Origin: Roseovarius sp. MMSF_3281
GTDB taxonomy: Bacteria; Pseudomonadota; Alphaproteobacteria; Rhodobacterales; Rhodobacteraceae
Reading direction: 5' to 3'
Assembly (NCBI RefSeq): GCF_030733685.1
Contig: NZ_JASHIM010000014.1
Location: forward strand, 1 to 64,000
Length of the DNA: 64,000 bases
The notes under the pieces are model-generated. The model searched no databases. It had not been told where the DNA came from and saw nothing but the letters and a program-made list of their open reading frames with translations. How positions within the stretch are numbered: the stretch's first letter is position 1; each line of letters begins with the position of its first letter. Shown here piece by piece: positions 42,690-52,741 of this stretch. The translations under genes were made by a program, and so were the position numbers.

Positions 42690-43634
42690 ATGAAGGATAG
42701 CGTCGCCAATATCGGTAAGTTCCAGGACCCACGGCACACCGCCGATGGCAGTGACCGCGCCAGCGTCGCCTTGTCCAAACCCGAAACGCTTTGGTTCAAC
42801 ACCGGCACCCTGTGCAATATCACCTGTGCCAATTGCTATATCGAAAGCTCGCCCACCAACGACGCGCTGGTCTACCTGACCGAAGCCGAGGTTACCGACT
42901 ACCTCGATCAAGTCGCCGAACGCGGCTGGCCGATCCACGAAATCGGCTTCACCGGCGGCGAGCCGTTCATGAACCCCCAAATGATCGGCATGGCGCGTGC
43001 CGCCCTCGCGCGCGGCTACGAGGTGCTGATCCTCACCAATGCCATGCGCCCGATGATGCGCGGCCGCGTGCAAAAGGGGTTGCAAGACCTGGTCGCCGAT
43101 TATGGCAAGAAGCTTACCCTGCGTATCTCGGTCGATCATTGGTCCGAGGGAAACCACGACACCGAGCGCGGCAAAGGCACCTTCGCGCGCACCATCGAGG
43201 GCATGCAATGGCTGCGCGATGCAGGTATCCGCATGGCCGTCGCAGGCCGCACCGTCTGGGGCGAGGATGACGCCACGGGCCGCCAGGGCTATGCCGATCT
43301 CTTCGCCACGCATGGCTTTGACATTGACGCCTTCAACCCCGCCGAAACCGTGCTTTTCCCCGAAATGGACGAAAGCATCGAAGTCCCCGAGATCACGACG
43401 CAATGTTGGGATATCTTGGGCAAATCCCCCGACAGCGTGATGTGCGCCTCCTCGCGCATGGTGGTCAAGCGCAAGGGCGCCGAAAAGCCCGCCGTTCTGG
43501 CCTGCACCCTTCTGCCCTACGCGCCCGAGTTCGAACTGGGCGAAACCCTCGCCGAGGCCGAGCGCGATGTCCCCCTCAACCACCCGCATTGCGCCAAGTT
43601 CTGCGTCCTCGGCGGGGCCAGTTGTTCGGGCTAA
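42690..43634 (+). CDS. Radical SAM enzyme of unknown substrate
   Basis: The 314-residue protein has the radical SAM cluster CNITCANC (Cys42, 46, 49) and the following GFTGGEPFMNP and RISVDHW strands of the barrel. Three cysteines at the C-terminus (301, 305, 312 in HCAKFCVLGGASC) may hold an extra iron-sulfur cluster, as in SPASM/twitch enzymes. Further Cys occur at QCWD, MCASS and LACTLL. GAGGAG precedes the ATG at 42690. No precursor peptide or partner gene is beside it, so its target (protein, peptide or metabolite) is open. Confidence 0.88.
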   Translation: MKDSVANIGKFQDPRHTADGSDRASVALSKPETLWFNTGTLCNITCANCYIESSPTNDALVYLTEAEVTDYLDQVAERGWPIHEIGFTGGEPFMNPQMIGMARAALARGYEVLILTNAMRPMMRGRVQKGLQDLVADYGKKLTLRISVDHWSEGNHDTERGKGTFARTIEGMQWLRDAGIRMAVAGRTVWGEDDATGRQGYADLFATHGFDIDAFNPAETVLFPEMDESIEVPEITTQCWDILGKSPDSVMCASSRMVVKRKGAEKPAVLACTLLPYAPEFELGETLAEAERDVPLNHPHCAKFCVLGGASCSG

Positions 43635-43676
43635 GCCCGCTTGACGCGCCCGCCCTCTTGGGGCATCGCCTGCGCC

Positions 43677-44858
43677 ATGCAGATCACAACCCTCATCCTT
43701 GGCGCGGGCGCCGCCGGCATGATGTGCGCAGCCCACGCAGGCCCCGGCACAGTGGTCATCGACCACGCCAAACGCCCGGGTGAGAAAATCCGCATCTCCG
43801 GCGGCGGGCGGTGCAATTTCACCAATATGTACACCGAACCGGCCAATTTCCTGGGGCAAAACAGGCATTTCCACAAATCCGCCCTCGCGCGCTACACGCA
43901 GTGGGATTTTATCGACCTCGTGGCGCGCAACGGCATCGCCTATCACGAGAAAACGCTGGGACAGCTTTTTTGCGATGGCAAATCTACCCAGATCATCGAG
44001 ATGCTGCGCGCAGAGATGGCGCAGGCCGGGGCCGACCTCTGGCTTGACTGCACCCTGGCCGACCTTGGCCACGACGGCACGCATTTCACCGCCACGCTGG
44101 ATCACGCCGGCACCCGCAAGACTGTCACCGCGGAAAACCTCGTGCTGGCCACGGGCGGCAAATCCATCCCCAAGATGGGCGCCACCGGGCTGGCCTATGA
44201 CATCGCCCGCCGGTTCGGCCATGACATCACCGAAACCCGCCCCGCCTTGGTGCCGCTCACCTTCTCCGACCAACGCTTTGCGCCGCTTTCGGGCACCGCC
44301 GCCCCGGCGCGCGTGTCGAACGCCCGAACCGGCTTTGACGAGGCGGTGCTTTTCACCCACCGGGGCCTTTCGGGCCCGGCGATCCTGCAAATCTCCTCCT
44401 ACTGGCGCGAGGGCGAAGAGATCGAGATCGACCTTGCCCCCGATGGCCGCCTCTTTGATGCGCTCAAGGCACAACGCCAGGCCCAGGGCCGCCGCAACCT
44501 GACCACCGAACTGGCGCAACACCTGCCCGCCCGCCTGGTCGAGCATGTCGCGCAAGAGATTGACCTGACAGGCAACCTTGCCGATCAATCCGACGCGCGC
44601 CTGGCCGAGATCACCGAAGGTTTGCGCCACTGGCGGCTCAAACCCACGGGCTGCGAAGGCTACCGCACCGCCGAGGTCACCTTGGGCGGCATCGACACAG
44701 ATGGGCTATCGTCCAAAACCATGATGTCCAAAACCCTACCCGGCCTCTATGCCATCGGCGAGGCGGTGGATGTCACCGGCTGGCTCGGGGGCTACAACTT
44801 CCAATGGGCCTGGTCGTCGGGTTGGGCGGCGGGCACGGCGATCCGCGAATCCTCCTAA
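43677..44858 (+). CDS. HI0933/BaiN-family FAD-dependent oxidoreductase
   Basis: The 393-residue flavoprotein has the N-terminal dinucleotide fold LILGAGAAGMMCA, the family motif KISGGGRCN in the form KIRISGGGRCNFTN, LATGGKSIPKMGATG and the C-terminal GYNFQWAWSSGWAAG. The family reduces or dehydrogenates unknown substrates (BaiN acts on bile acids in gut bacteria; others are linked to tRNA or redox functions). It starts 42 bp after the radical SAM gene on the same strand, so both may be co-transcribed. Its stop is followed at once by a family-2 repeat. Confidence 0.9.
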   Translation: MQITTLILGAGAAGMMCAAHAGPGTVVIDHAKRPGEKIRISGGGRCNFTNMYTEPANFLGQNRHFHKSALARYTQWDFIDLVARNGIAYHEKTLGQLFCDGKSTQIIEMLRAEMAQAGADLWLDCTLADLGHDGTHFTATLDHAGTRKTVTAENLVLATGGKSIPKMGATGLAYDIARRFGHDITETRPALVPLTFSDQRFAPLSGTAAPARVSNARTGFDEAVLFTHRGLSGPAILQISSYWREGEEIEIDLAPDGRLFDALKAQRQAQGRRNLTTELAQHLPARLVEHVAQEIDLTGNLADQSDARLAEITEGLRHWRLKPTGCEGYRTAEVTLGGIDTDGLSSKTMMSKTLPGLYAIGEAVDVTGWLGGYNFQWAWSSGWAAGTAIRESS

Positions 44859-44862
44859 GCCC

Positions 44863-44930
44863 TTCTTCTTTTTGCAAATATCCCGGGGTGAGTTGAAAAT
44901 CCCATTTTCAACGAGGGGCAGCGCCCCTCA
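44863..44930. repeat. Family-2 intergenic repeat between the flavoprotein gene and murD
   Basis: Modules in order are CTTCTTTTTGCAAATATCCCGGGG, hairpin GTTGAAAAT-ccc-ATTTTCAAC (44892-44912) and hairpin GAGGGGC-agc-GCCCCTC (44913-44929). Read on the minus strand, the outer end TGAGGGGC gives murD its TGA stop. This is the clearest full copy of the family. Confidence 0.85.
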
Positions 44931-46334
44931 TGTCGGCCCGATATGCCGTGTCACCTGCTCGATGAAATCCTCGCCGCGTTTCTCGAAACTGTCGTACTGG
45001 TCGAAACTCGCCGCCGCCGGGGCCAAAAGCACGGTCTCGCCCGGTTGCGCCTCCTCCACGGCGCGGGCCACGGCAGCCTCCATCGTGGTGCAGACCTCGG
45101 CCTCGATCCCCTCCAGCCCAAGGGAAAACTGCGCCGCCTCGCGCCCGATGACATAGGCCTTCACAACATGCTCCAGCCCCGGGGCCAGCCCGGCAAGGCC
45201 GCCATCCTTTGCCAGCCCGCCACAGATCCAGCGGACATTCTCGAAGGCCAAAAGCGCCTTGAGCGCGGAATCCACATTGGTGGCCTTGCTGTCGTTGACA
45301 AAACTCACCCCGTCCTTTTCCCCGATCCGCTGGCTGCGATGCGGCAAGCCCGCGAATGAATGGAACGCACGTTCGATAACCTTGGGCGCAAGGCCAAGCG
45401 TGCGGCAGGCCGCATAGGCGGCACAGGCGTTCTGGTGGTTATGCGCGCCGGGCAAGCCCTTGACCTCCCGCAGGTCGATCGAGCCCGCCTGCTTGCCCTT
45501 GCGGTATTCCGACAAAAAGCCCTTGCGCGCAAAAACCATCCACCCCGGCCCCGTCAGTTTGCCCTTGGCCGAGACCCGGATCACCCGGTCATCGCCGCGC
45601 CCTTCGGCCAGTTGCCCGGCCAGGAAAAGGCCCTCGTCCTCGTCCACGCCGATCACGGCACGGTCCGGCCCGCCCTCGGCAAAAAGCCTGCGCTTGGCGG
45701 CGAAATAGCCGCCCAAACCGCCGTGCCGATCCAGGTGGTCGGGCGTCAGGTTGGTGAAAACCGCCACGTCAGGGGTCAGCGCGCGGGCCAGTTCGGTCTG
45801 GTAACTGCTGAGTTCCAGAACCACGACGCCGCCGTCCCCCGGCGGATCGATATCCAGAACCCCGCGACCGATGTTGCCGGCCAGTTGCACGTCCCGGCCG
45901 ACCTCTTCCAGAATATGGTGGATAAGGGCGGACGTGGTGGATTTTCCATTGCTTCCCGTGACGCCGATCACCTTGGGCGGTTGGTCGAAATTGGCCCATT
46001 CCGCGCCCGCGAAGGACCGAAAGAACAACCCGATGTCATTGTCCACCGGCACCCCGGCACGCAAGGCCGCCGCGACCACCTTGTTCGGCGCGGGGTAAAG
46101 ATGCGGAATACCGGGCGACACGATCAGGCTTGCCACCTCGTCAAAGGCCCCGTCTCGCGACAGGTCCTTGATCTCGAATCCCTCTTCGCTGGCCATTTCT
46201 TGGGCAGCGGGGTTATCATCCCAGGCCAGAACACGCGCCCCCCCGGCCCGCAGGGCGCGCGCCGCCGAAAGGCCCGAACGCCCCAAGCCCAACACCGCGA
46301 CAACCGCGCCTTCGAATCCCCGAACTGGAATCAT
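44928..46334 (-). CDS. murD: UDP-N-acetylmuramoylalanine--D-glutamate ligase
   Basis: MurD adds D-Glu to UDP-MurNAc-L-Ala in peptidoglycan precursor synthesis. The 468-residue protein shows the N-terminal [17 protein letters not shown] fold, the ATP loop [15 protein letters not shown], and [14 protein letters not shown] of the C-terminal domain. The ATG at 46334 matches the family start. It follows mraY after a 186-bp gap filled partly by a repeat. The usual next gene of the dcw cluster (ftsW) is not downstream; a convergent flavoprotein gene is. Confidence 0.96.
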   Translation of the reverse strand: MIPVRGFEGAVVAVLGLGRSGLSAARALRAGGARVLAWDDNPAAQEMASEEGFEIKDLSRDGAFDEVASLIVSPGIPHLYPAPNKVVAAALRAGVPVDNDIGLFFRSFAGAEWANFDQPPKVIGVTGSNGKSTTSALIHHILEEVGRDVQLAGNIGRGVLDIDPPGDGGVVVLELSSYQTELARALTPDVAVFTNLTPDHLDRHGGLGGYFAAKRRLFAEGGPDRAVIGVDEDEGLFLAGQLAEGRGDDRVIRVSAKGKLTGPGWMVFARKGFLSEYRKGKQAGSIDLREVKGLPGAHNHQNACAAYAACRTLGLAPKVIERAFHSFAGLPHRSQRIGEKDGVSFVNDSKATNVDSALKALLAFENVRWICGGLAKDGGLAGLAPGLEHVVKAYVIGREAAQFSLGLEGIEAEVCTTMEAAVARAVEEAQPGETVLLAPAAASFDQYDSFEKRGEDFIEQVTRHIGPT

Positions 46335-46470
46335 GCCCTGCCCCCGTCTTTCATCATGGCGCACCCTGCCCCGTGCGGGCGGGCCTTGCAAGACGGGGCC
46401 GCGCGCGAAACCCGGGCGGGGTTTTCCATGACCATGGCCCGGCGCAACGCCCCGGCCGCGCAAACGGGCC

Positions 46471-46516
46471 CGAAATCTTCAAAAGATTTCGGACCGATGT
46501 CTTTTCAAGACATCGG
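46471..46516. repeat. Family-3 twin hairpin repeat (copy 2) between mraY and murD
   Basis: CGAAATCT-tcaaa-AGATTTCG (46471-46491) and CCGATGTCTT-ttc-AAGACATCGG (46494-46516) lie back to back right after the mraY stop. Compare 26674-26716. The elements may trim or partly terminate the dcw transcript before murD. Confidence 0.65.
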
Positions 46517-46520
46517 CACC

Positions 46521-47642
46521 CTAGCGTACCTTCAGTGTCGCCAGCCCGATAAGCGCGAGGATCAGCGCGATGATCCAGAAGCGGATCACGATCTGCGGCT
46601 CGGCCCAGCCCTTCTTTTCGTAATGGTGGTGGATCGGCGCCATCAGGAAAACGCGCTTGCCGGTGCGTTTGAAGTAAAAGACCTGGATGATGACCGAAAG
46701 CGCCTCGGCCACGAACAGCCCGCCGATGATCCCCAGAACGATCTCGTGCTTGGTGGCCACGGCAATCGCGCCCAAAGCCCCGCCCAGTGCAAGCGACCCT
46801 GTATCGCCCATGAAAACGGCGGCGGGCGGCGCGTTGTACCACAAAAAGCCAAGCCCGCCCCCGGCCAGTCCCGCAACGAAGATCAGGATCTCGCCGGTGC
46901 CGGGCACGTAATGCACGTCAAGGTAATCGGTAAAATCGACCCGCCCCACCGTATAGGCAATGACCCCGAGCGCGCCAGCGGCGATCATAACCGGCATGAT
47001 GGCCAAACCGTCCAACCCATCGGTCAAGTTCACGGCATTGGCCGCGCCGACCACCACGAACATCGCAAAGGGAATGAAAAACCACCCAAGGTTCACCAGC
47101 GTATCCTTGAACACCGGGAAAGCCACCCGACCCGACAGTGGGTCGTAATCCTCGACCCGCGCGGCAAGGGCAACGTCGTTCACGCCATGCAGGTACATCG
47201 CCCAATAGGCCGCGACCGCGGCAATGGCAAAGCCAAGACCAAGGCGCACCTTGCCCGACACTCCCGCCACATTGCCCTTGGAGACCTTGGCATAGTCATC
47301 GGCGAACCCGATCAAACCAAAGGCCAGCGTCACGAAAAGCACCATCCAGACAAACCCATTGTCCAGCCGCGCCCAGAAAATCGTCGAGGTCAAAAGCGCC
47401 CCGACGATCAACAGCCCCCCCATGGTCGGCGTGCCGGACTTGGCGAAATGGGTTTCCGGGCCGTCATCGCGAATGGGCTGCCCCTTGCCCTGCCGCTTGC
47501 GCAACACGTTGATCAGCGGCGGGCCGAAGATGAAGCCGAAAAACAGCGCCGTCATAAAGGCCCCGCCCGCGCGAAAGGTGATGTAGCGGAAAAGGTTGAA
47601 GAAATCGCCACCATCCGAGAGGGCGGTCAGCCAATACAGCAT
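46521..47642 (-). CDS. mraY: Phospho-N-acetylmuramoyl-pentapeptide transferase
   Basis: MraY makes lipid I at the inner membrane. The 373-residue protein has about ten membrane segments and the catalytic motifs GFADDYAK (aspartate pair), [13 protein letters not shown] and the late [11 protein letters not shown]. Its start overlaps the murF stop (TAATG), so translation is coupled. Confidence 0.96.
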   Translation of the reverse strand: MLYWLTALSDGGDFFNLFRYITFRAGGAFMTALFFGFIFGPPLINVLRKRQGKGQPIRDDGPETHFAKSGTPTMGGLLIVGALLTSTIFWARLDNGFVWMVLFVTLAFGLIGFADDYAKVSKGNVAGVSGKVRLGLGFAIAAVAAYWAMYLHGVNDVALAARVEDYDPLSGRVAFPVFKDTLVNLGWFFIPFAMFVVVGAANAVNLTDGLDGLAIMPVMIAAGALGVIAYTVGRVDFTDYLDVHYVPGTGEILIFVAGLAGGGLGFLWYNAPPAAVFMGDTGSLALGGALGAIAVATKHEIVLGIIGGLFVAEALSVIIQVFYFKRTGKRVFLMAPIHHHYEKKGWAEPQIVIRFWIIALILALIGLATLKVR

Positions 47643-49090
47643 TACGTAGTCCTTTTGTCTTCGGCCAGATCGCGGCCCACCCGGCGCAGGGCCTCCACCA
47701 CAAGGCTGACGCGGCTTCCCTTCGATCCCTTGACCAACACAACGTCGCCTGCGTCGACCAGTTTATGCGCTTTATCGGCCAAGTCCCGCGCGCTGTCTAC
47801 ATGGGCACCGCGCAGCGCCTCGGGAAGGGCCCGGTACAGCGCCTCCATGCGCGGGCCCGCGCAATGCACCACGTCAAGCGCCGCCATATGCGGCAATTGG
47901 GCCAACCCGGCATGAATGGCCGCTTCCTCCTCGCCCAGTTCAAGCATATCGCCCAGGATGGCAATCCGCCGCCCCTTCGAGACACGCCCGACCCCGTCGC
48001 GCGGGGTCGCGGCGGCCAACACCTCCAAAGAGGCCGCCATCGAGGTGGGGTTGGCGTTGAAGGCATCGTCGATCAGGTCGAATGCCAGATCCTCGTCGTC
48101 ATGGTCCAGCGCGATCACCTCGCGGGTGCCGCGCCCGGCGGGGGGCTGCCAGCGGGCAAGGTCCATCGCCGCCCGCACCGGATCGGCGCCAAGCGCTCCG
48201 ACCGCGGCCAGCGTGGCAAGGCCGTTCATGGCGAAATGCCGCCCCGGCGTGGATATCTTGAAAAGCTGCGGCCCCTCCGGAAGCTCGGCCTTGACCACGG
48301 TGGTCTGATCGCTCAGGCGCACCTCCAACAGGCGATACTGGCAGTCCGCGCAGGCCCCGAAGCGTGCCACCGGCCCGCCGCTGGCCAATGCCGCGTCTTC
48401 AATGGTGCGCACAAGGTTGCTGTCCAGATCGCCGTTGAAAATGCAGGTGCCGCCCTCTTCCAGCCCCTCGAAGATCGCCGATTTCTCGATCGCGATACCG
48501 TTGAGATCGTCAAATGCCTCAAGATGGGCGGCGGCGACGGTGGTGATCATCGCCACATGCGGCCGCGCCATGCGCGACAGCGGGGCAATCTCGCCGGGAT
48601 GGTTCATGCCGATCTCGATCACGGCATATTCCGTATCCACGGGCATCCGCGCCAGCGTCAGGGGCACGCCCCAATGGTTGTTATAGCTGGCCTCGGCGGC
48701 GTGGGTCTTGCCCTGCTGGGACAGCACATCGCGCAGCATTTCCTTGGTCGAGGTTTTCCCGACCGAGCCTGTCACGGCCACCACACGCGCCTGCGTGCGG
48801 GCGCGGGCAGCGCGGCCCAGATCCCCAAGCGCCCCAAGCACGTCATCGACGATCAAAAGCGGCGCGTCCTCGGCCACAGCTTCGGGGATATGGCTGACCA
48901 AGGCGGCGGCTGCGCCTTTTTCCAAGGCTTGGGCCACGAAATCATGGCCGTCGCGGGCGTCCTTCAAGGCCACGAACAGATCCCCGGGCGCAATCGTGCG
49001 GGTGTCGATGGACACGCCCGAGGCCTGCCAATCGCGGGTTGCGCGCCCGCCCGTGGCCTTCGCCGCGTCCTGCGAGGTCCAAAGCATCAT
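47642..49090 (-). CDS. murF: UDP-MurNAc-tripeptide--D-alanyl-D-alanine ligase
   Basis: MurF adds D-Ala-D-Ala to finish the pentapeptide precursor. The 482-residue protein has the ATP loop [14 protein letters not shown] and the Mur-ligase regions [27 protein letters not shown] and [13 protein letters not shown]. Start and stop overlap murE and mraY (ATGA and TAATG). Confidence 0.96.
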   Translation of the reverse strand: MMLWTSQDAAKATGGRATRDWQASGVSIDTRTIAPGDLFVALKDARDGHDFVAQALEKGAAAALVSHIPEAVAEDAPLLIVDDVLGALGDLGRAARARTQARVVAVTGSVGKTSTKEMLRDVLSQQGKTHAAEASYNNHWGVPLTLARMPVDTEYAVIEIGMNHPGEIAPLSRMARPHVAMITTVAAAHLEAFDDLNGIAIEKSAIFEGLEEGGTCIFNGDLDSNLVRTIEDAALASGGPVARFGACADCQYRLLEVRLSDQTTVVKAELPEGPQLFKISTPGRHFAMNGLATLAAVGALGADPVRAAMDLARWQPPAGRGTREVIALDHDDEDLAFDLIDDAFNANPTSMAASLEVLAAATPRDGVGRVSKGRRIAILGDMLELGEEEAAIHAGLAQLPHMAALDVVHCAGPRMEALYRALPEALRGAHVDSARDLADKAHKLVDAGDVVLVKGSKGSRVSLVVEALRRVGRDLAEDKRTT

Positions 49091-50589
49091 GCAAGCCCCC
49101 CATCCAGCGCCGAGACCGCGACGCTGGCCTGCTCGCTGTCGTCAAACGGGAATACATCGTCGCCCACGATCTGGCCGGTTTCATGCCCCTTGCCGCAAAT
49201 CAACAGCGCATCCCCCGGCCCCAGCATATCAACGCCGCGCAGGATGGCTTCGGCCCGGTCGCCCACTTCCGTGGCTCTATCGGCACACCCCGCCCCGGCA
49301 ATGCCCTCCATCACGGCGGCGCGGATTTGGCCCGGGGCTTCGCTGCGCGGGTTGTCGTCGGTGACGATCACAAGATCGGCGTTTTCCGCCGCCGCACGGC
49401 CCATCAACGGGCGCTTGGCGGTGTCACGGTCCCCGCCCGCGCCCACGATGGCCACAAGCCGGCCCATCACATGCGGGCGCAACGCCGACAGCGCCGTGGC
49501 CACGGCATCGGGGGTATGGGCATAATCCACGAACACCGCCGCCCCGTTCGACCGCGTCGCGGCAAGCTGCATCCGGCCCTTGACGGTGCGCATCCGCGGC
49601 AGGGTCTCGAACACCTCCTGCGCATCCGCCCCGGCCCCGATCACCAGACCGGCGGCCAACAGCACGTTTTCCGCCTGGAACCCGCCAATCAGCGGCAGGC
49701 GCACCTGTTGCACCCGGCCTTTCCAGTCAAAGCGCAATTCCTGCCCCGTGGCTTCGAACCGCTGTGCCTGTAGCTGCAGATCACAGCCCGGCGCGCGGCC
49801 CACGGTGATCAGGTCTTGGCCCCGCGCGCGGGCAATCTCGGACACCCGCGCCACCGCCGGATCATCCATGTTGAGAACGGCCACGCCATCCTCGGGCAGC
49901 ACCCGGTCAAACAGGCCCGCCTTGGCGTTGAAATAAGCCTCGAAACTTGCGTGATAATCTAGGTGATCCTGCGTGAAATTGGTAAAGCCCGCCGCCTGGA
50001 TGCGCACCCCGTCAAGGCGCCCCTGATCCAGACCATGGCTCGACGCTTCCATCGCGGCATGGGTCACGCCCTCGGCCTCGGCGGCCGCCAGCACCCGGTG
50101 CAGGATGATGGGATCGGGCGTGGTATGGGCCAGCGGCGCCTCGAACGCGCCTTCGACCCCGGTGGTGCCAAGGTTGATGGCGTCAAAGCCCATCTCGGCC
50201 CAGATCTGGCGGCAAAAGCTGCTGACCGAGGTCTTGCCGTTGGTGCCGGTCACCGCGACCATCACCTCGGGCTGCGCGCAGAACCAAAGGGCCGCGCAAT
50301 AGGCCAGCGTCTGGCGCGGGTCTTCGGCCACGATCAGCGCGGCGTCACTGAGGTTCAGGAACTCGGCGGCGATCAGCGCGCCCTTGGCATCGGTCAGGAT
50401 CGCGCCCGCCCCCATGCGCAAGGCATACTGGATGAACTCGCCGCCATGCACCCGGGTGCCGGGCAGCGCCGCGAAAAGATACCCATCCTTCACCTCGCGG
50501 CTGTCCACGGCCAGGCCGGTCACCGGGGCCTGCCGCCCGCCCTTGGCCGTCAGGCCCAGTTCCGCCAGTGATTTCACCTGCCCCACCAT
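49087..50589 (-). CDS. murE: UDP-MurNAc-L-alanyl-D-glutamate--2,6-diaminopimelate ligase
   Basis: MurE adds meso-diaminopimelate. The 500-residue protein has the ATP loop VTGTNGKTSVS near residue 115 and the DNPR motif (VTDDNPRSEAP) that marks meso-DAP rather than lysine specificity. The ATG at 50589 is preceded by GGCGGGG; an in-frame TTG at 50613 overlapping the ftsI stop is an alternative start. Confidence 0.96.
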   Translation of the reverse strand: MVGQVKSLAELGLTAKGGRQAPVTGLAVDSREVKDGYLFAALPGTRVHGGEFIQYALRMGAGAILTDAKGALIAAEFLNLSDAALIVAEDPRQTLAYCAALWFCAQPEVMVAVTGTNGKTSVSSFCRQIWAEMGFDAINLGTTGVEGAFEAPLAHTTPDPIILHRVLAAAEAEGVTHAAMEASSHGLDQGRLDGVRIQAAGFTNFTQDHLDYHASFEAYFNAKAGLFDRVLPEDGVAVLNMDDPAVARVSEIARARGQDLITVGRAPGCDLQLQAQRFEATGQELRFDWKGRVQQVRLPLIGGFQAENVLLAAGLVIGAGADAQEVFETLPRMRTVKGRMQLAATRSNGAAVFVDYAHTPDAVATALSALRPHVMGRLVAIVGAGGDRDTAKRPLMGRAAAENADLVIVTDDNPRSEAPGQIRAAVMEGIAGAGCADRATEVGDRAEAILRGVDMLGPGDALLICGKGHETGQIVGDDVFPFDDSEQASVAVSALDGGLA

Positions 50590-50609
50590 CACACCCCGCC
50601 CTGCATGGC

Positions 50610-52394
50610 TCAATTCGACGTAAGCGTTATACCAGCCAGTTCGCCGGGTTCAATCTCGGGCCGCAACCCCAGAAGCGGCGCGATACGACGGATGATCTCG
50701 GCGGCGACGGGTACGGCGGTCCACCCGGCGGTCCGGCGCGGTTCATCGCCACTGGTTTCCACCGGCTCGTCCAAAGTGACCACAAGAACATATTTCGGGT
50801 CATGCGCGGGGAAGACGCTGGCGAAGGTGGCGATCACCTTGTCGTCGTAATAGCCGCCGCCGCGTTCCTTGGGCTTGTCGGCGGTGCCCGTTTTGCCCCC
50901 CACGGCATAGCCCGGAACCTCGCCAAAGCTGGCGGTGCCTTCGCTGACCACCTTGCGCAGCATGGTCAGGGATTTCTGCGCGCTTGCCCGCGACAGGACA
51001 CGCGGCCCGGTGGCCGGGCCTTCCTGCTTCAGAAGCGTCGGCACCACCCGGTTGCCGCCATTGGCCAGCGTGGCATAACCCGCCGCCAGGTGCAGCGGGC
51101 TGCTCGACAGCCCGTGACCATAGGAAATGGTCATCGTCGACAGTTCCGACCAATTGGGCGGAAGCAAAGGCTTGCCGCCTTCGGCCTCGACGATCTCAAG
51201 CGGAGTGGGTTCGAAAAACCCAAGGCTTTCAAGGAATTGCTGTTGCCGCGTCGCGCCGATCATCTGGGCGATACGCGCCGTCCCGATGTTCGAGGATTTG
51301 ACGATCACCTTGGTGGTCGACAGTTCCGACCCGTAGTTGCGGAAATCGCGAATCCGGTACTTGCCCCAACGCAGCGGGCCCTTGGTGTCGATCATGGTCT
51401 CGGGGCTCACAAGGCCAAGTTCCATGGCCTGTGCCACGGCAAAGATCTTGAAGGTCGACCCAAGCTCGTAAACCCCCTGCACCGCGCGGTTGAAAAGCGG
51501 GCTGTCGCTGGGGTTGCCCGTCGTCGGCGGCCGGGGCCGGTCGTTGGGGTCGAAATCGGGCAGCGAGGCGATGGAAATCACCTCGCCGGTTTTGACATCC
51601 ATCAGGACCGCCGCCGCGCCCTTGGCATTCATCAGGCTCATGCCGCCGTGCAACACCTGCTCGGTCGCCGCCTGCACCGACAGGTCCAGCGACAGTTCAA
51701 GCGGCTTGTGCCCAAGCGCCGGGTTGCGCAGGCGCTCGTCAAAGAATTTCTCGATCCCCGCGACGCCGATCACTTCCGCCGCATGCACCCCTTCGCGGCC
51801 AAAGCTGGCCCCGCCCAGAACATGGGCCGCCAGCTTGCCGTTGGGATAAAGCCGCATCTCGCGCGGGCCGAACAAAAGCCCCGGCTCACCGATATCATGC
51901 ACCGCCTGTTTCTGCTCGGGGCTGAGTTTTTTCTTGACCCACAGGAATTTACGCTTGCCGGTAAAATCCTTGAGCAGGCGCTCTTCCTTGAGGTCAGGGA
52001 AGATTTTCGCCAGCTCACGCGCCGCGCGCTCGGGCTCGATCATCTGCGGCGGTTGGGCATAAAGGCTGTGGGTTTCAAAGTTGGTCGCCAGGATTCGGCC
52101 CTTGCGATCCACGATATCGGCGCGTTGCGCCAATATCTGTGCCCCGGCCACGGATGTGCGCGGCTCGGCCGGTTCGGAATGGGCCAGAACACCCATCCGC
52201 CCGCCGATCACGGCAAAGGCACAGGTGAACATCACGCCCAGCACCAAAAGTCGGCCCTCGGCGCGCTTGCGGGCACGGTCGCGCATCTGCTCATGCCGGA
52301 TGCGGATATTCTCACGCTCGATGGCATCGGGGTTTTCGCCCTTGGCGCGGGCCTCAAGGATACGCGCCAGCGGGCGCAGCGGTGTGCGGATCAT
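50610..52394 (-). CDS. ftsI: Peptidoglycan D,D-transpeptidase FtsI (PBP3)
   Basis: FtsI crosslinks septal peptidoglycan. The 594-residue class B penicillin-binding protein has a basic cytosolic N-terminus, one membrane helix (about 48-70), a pedestal domain, and the transpeptidase motifs S313-T-F-K, S367-S-N and K501-T-G-T. Its ATG overlaps the ftsL stop by 4 bp. Confidence 0.96.
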   Translation of the reverse strand: MIRTPLRPLARILEARAKGENPDAIERENIRIRHEQMRDRARKRAEGRLLVLGVMFTCAFAVIGGRMGVLAHSEPAEPRTSVAGAQILAQRADIVDRKGRILATNFETHSLYAQPPQMIEPERAARELAKIFPDLKEERLLKDFTGKRKFLWVKKKLSPEQKQAVHDIGEPGLLFGPREMRLYPNGKLAAHVLGGASFGREGVHAAEVIGVAGIEKFFDERLRNPALGHKPLELSLDLSVQAATEQVLHGGMSLMNAKGAAAVLMDVKTGEVISIASLPDFDPNDRPRPPTTGNPSDSPLFNRAVQGVYELGSTFKIFAVAQAMELGLVSPETMIDTKGPLRWGKYRIRDFRNYGSELSTTKVIVKSSNIGTARIAQMIGATRQQQFLESLGFFEPTPLEIVEAEGGKPLLPPNWSELSTMTISYGHGLSSSPLHLAAGYATLANGGNRVVPTLLKQEGPATGPRVLSRASAQKSLTMLRKVVSEGTASFGEVPGYAVGGKTGTADKPKERGGGYYDDKVIATFASVFPAHDPKYVLVVTLDEPVETSGDEPRRTAGWTAVPVAAEIIRRIAPLLGLRPEIEPGELAGITLTSN

Positions 52395-52741
52395 TGCGCG
52401 GCCTCCTCATTCATGTTCGAAACATCCACGGGGTTCAAAATCGGCAGCTTGTCATCCTCGGGAAAGGCCACCTGGTCAATCCGGCCGAATTGGTAGGGTT
52501 GCAGCGGCAAAAGGCCCAGCTTGTCGAAATTCAGATCCGCCAGATCGCGCAACCGGTCGGGCCGGTTGAGGTACGCCCATTCGGCATTGAGCACCCGAAG
52601 GCGTTGCCTTGCATTGGAAATCTGGCGCTGAAGGCGCTCGGCCTCGGCCTGTGCCTCTTGCGTTTCATAGTTTTCGCGATAGGCCCAGAAGGCAAGGCCG
52701 ATGACCATCATCGCAGAAAGGATGTAAAACAGGCTGCGCAT
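52391..52741 (-). CDS. ftsL: Cell division protein FtsL
   Basis: The 116-residue bitopic protein has one N-terminal membrane helix (FYILSAMMVIGLAFWAYREN) and a periplasmic coiled coil (about 25-60, rich in Glu/Gln/Arg). It forms the FtsQLB complex that activates FtsWI. Sequence conservation in FtsL is low; size, topology and its place between rsmH and ftsI decide the call. It overlaps rsmH by one base (TAATG). Confidence 0.88.
   Translation of the reverse strand: MRSLFYILSAMMVIGLAFWAYRENYETQEAQAEAERLQRQISNARQRLRVLNAEWAYLNRPDRLRDLADLNFDKLGLLPLQPYQFGRIDQVAFPEDDKLPILNPVDVSNMNEEAAQ

Noticed and set aside
45360..47915. 851-codon open frame on the plus strand opposite murD and mraY
   Set aside because: It overlaps clearly conserved peptidoglycan genes over its whole length and has the same shadow composition; no start or domain supports it.
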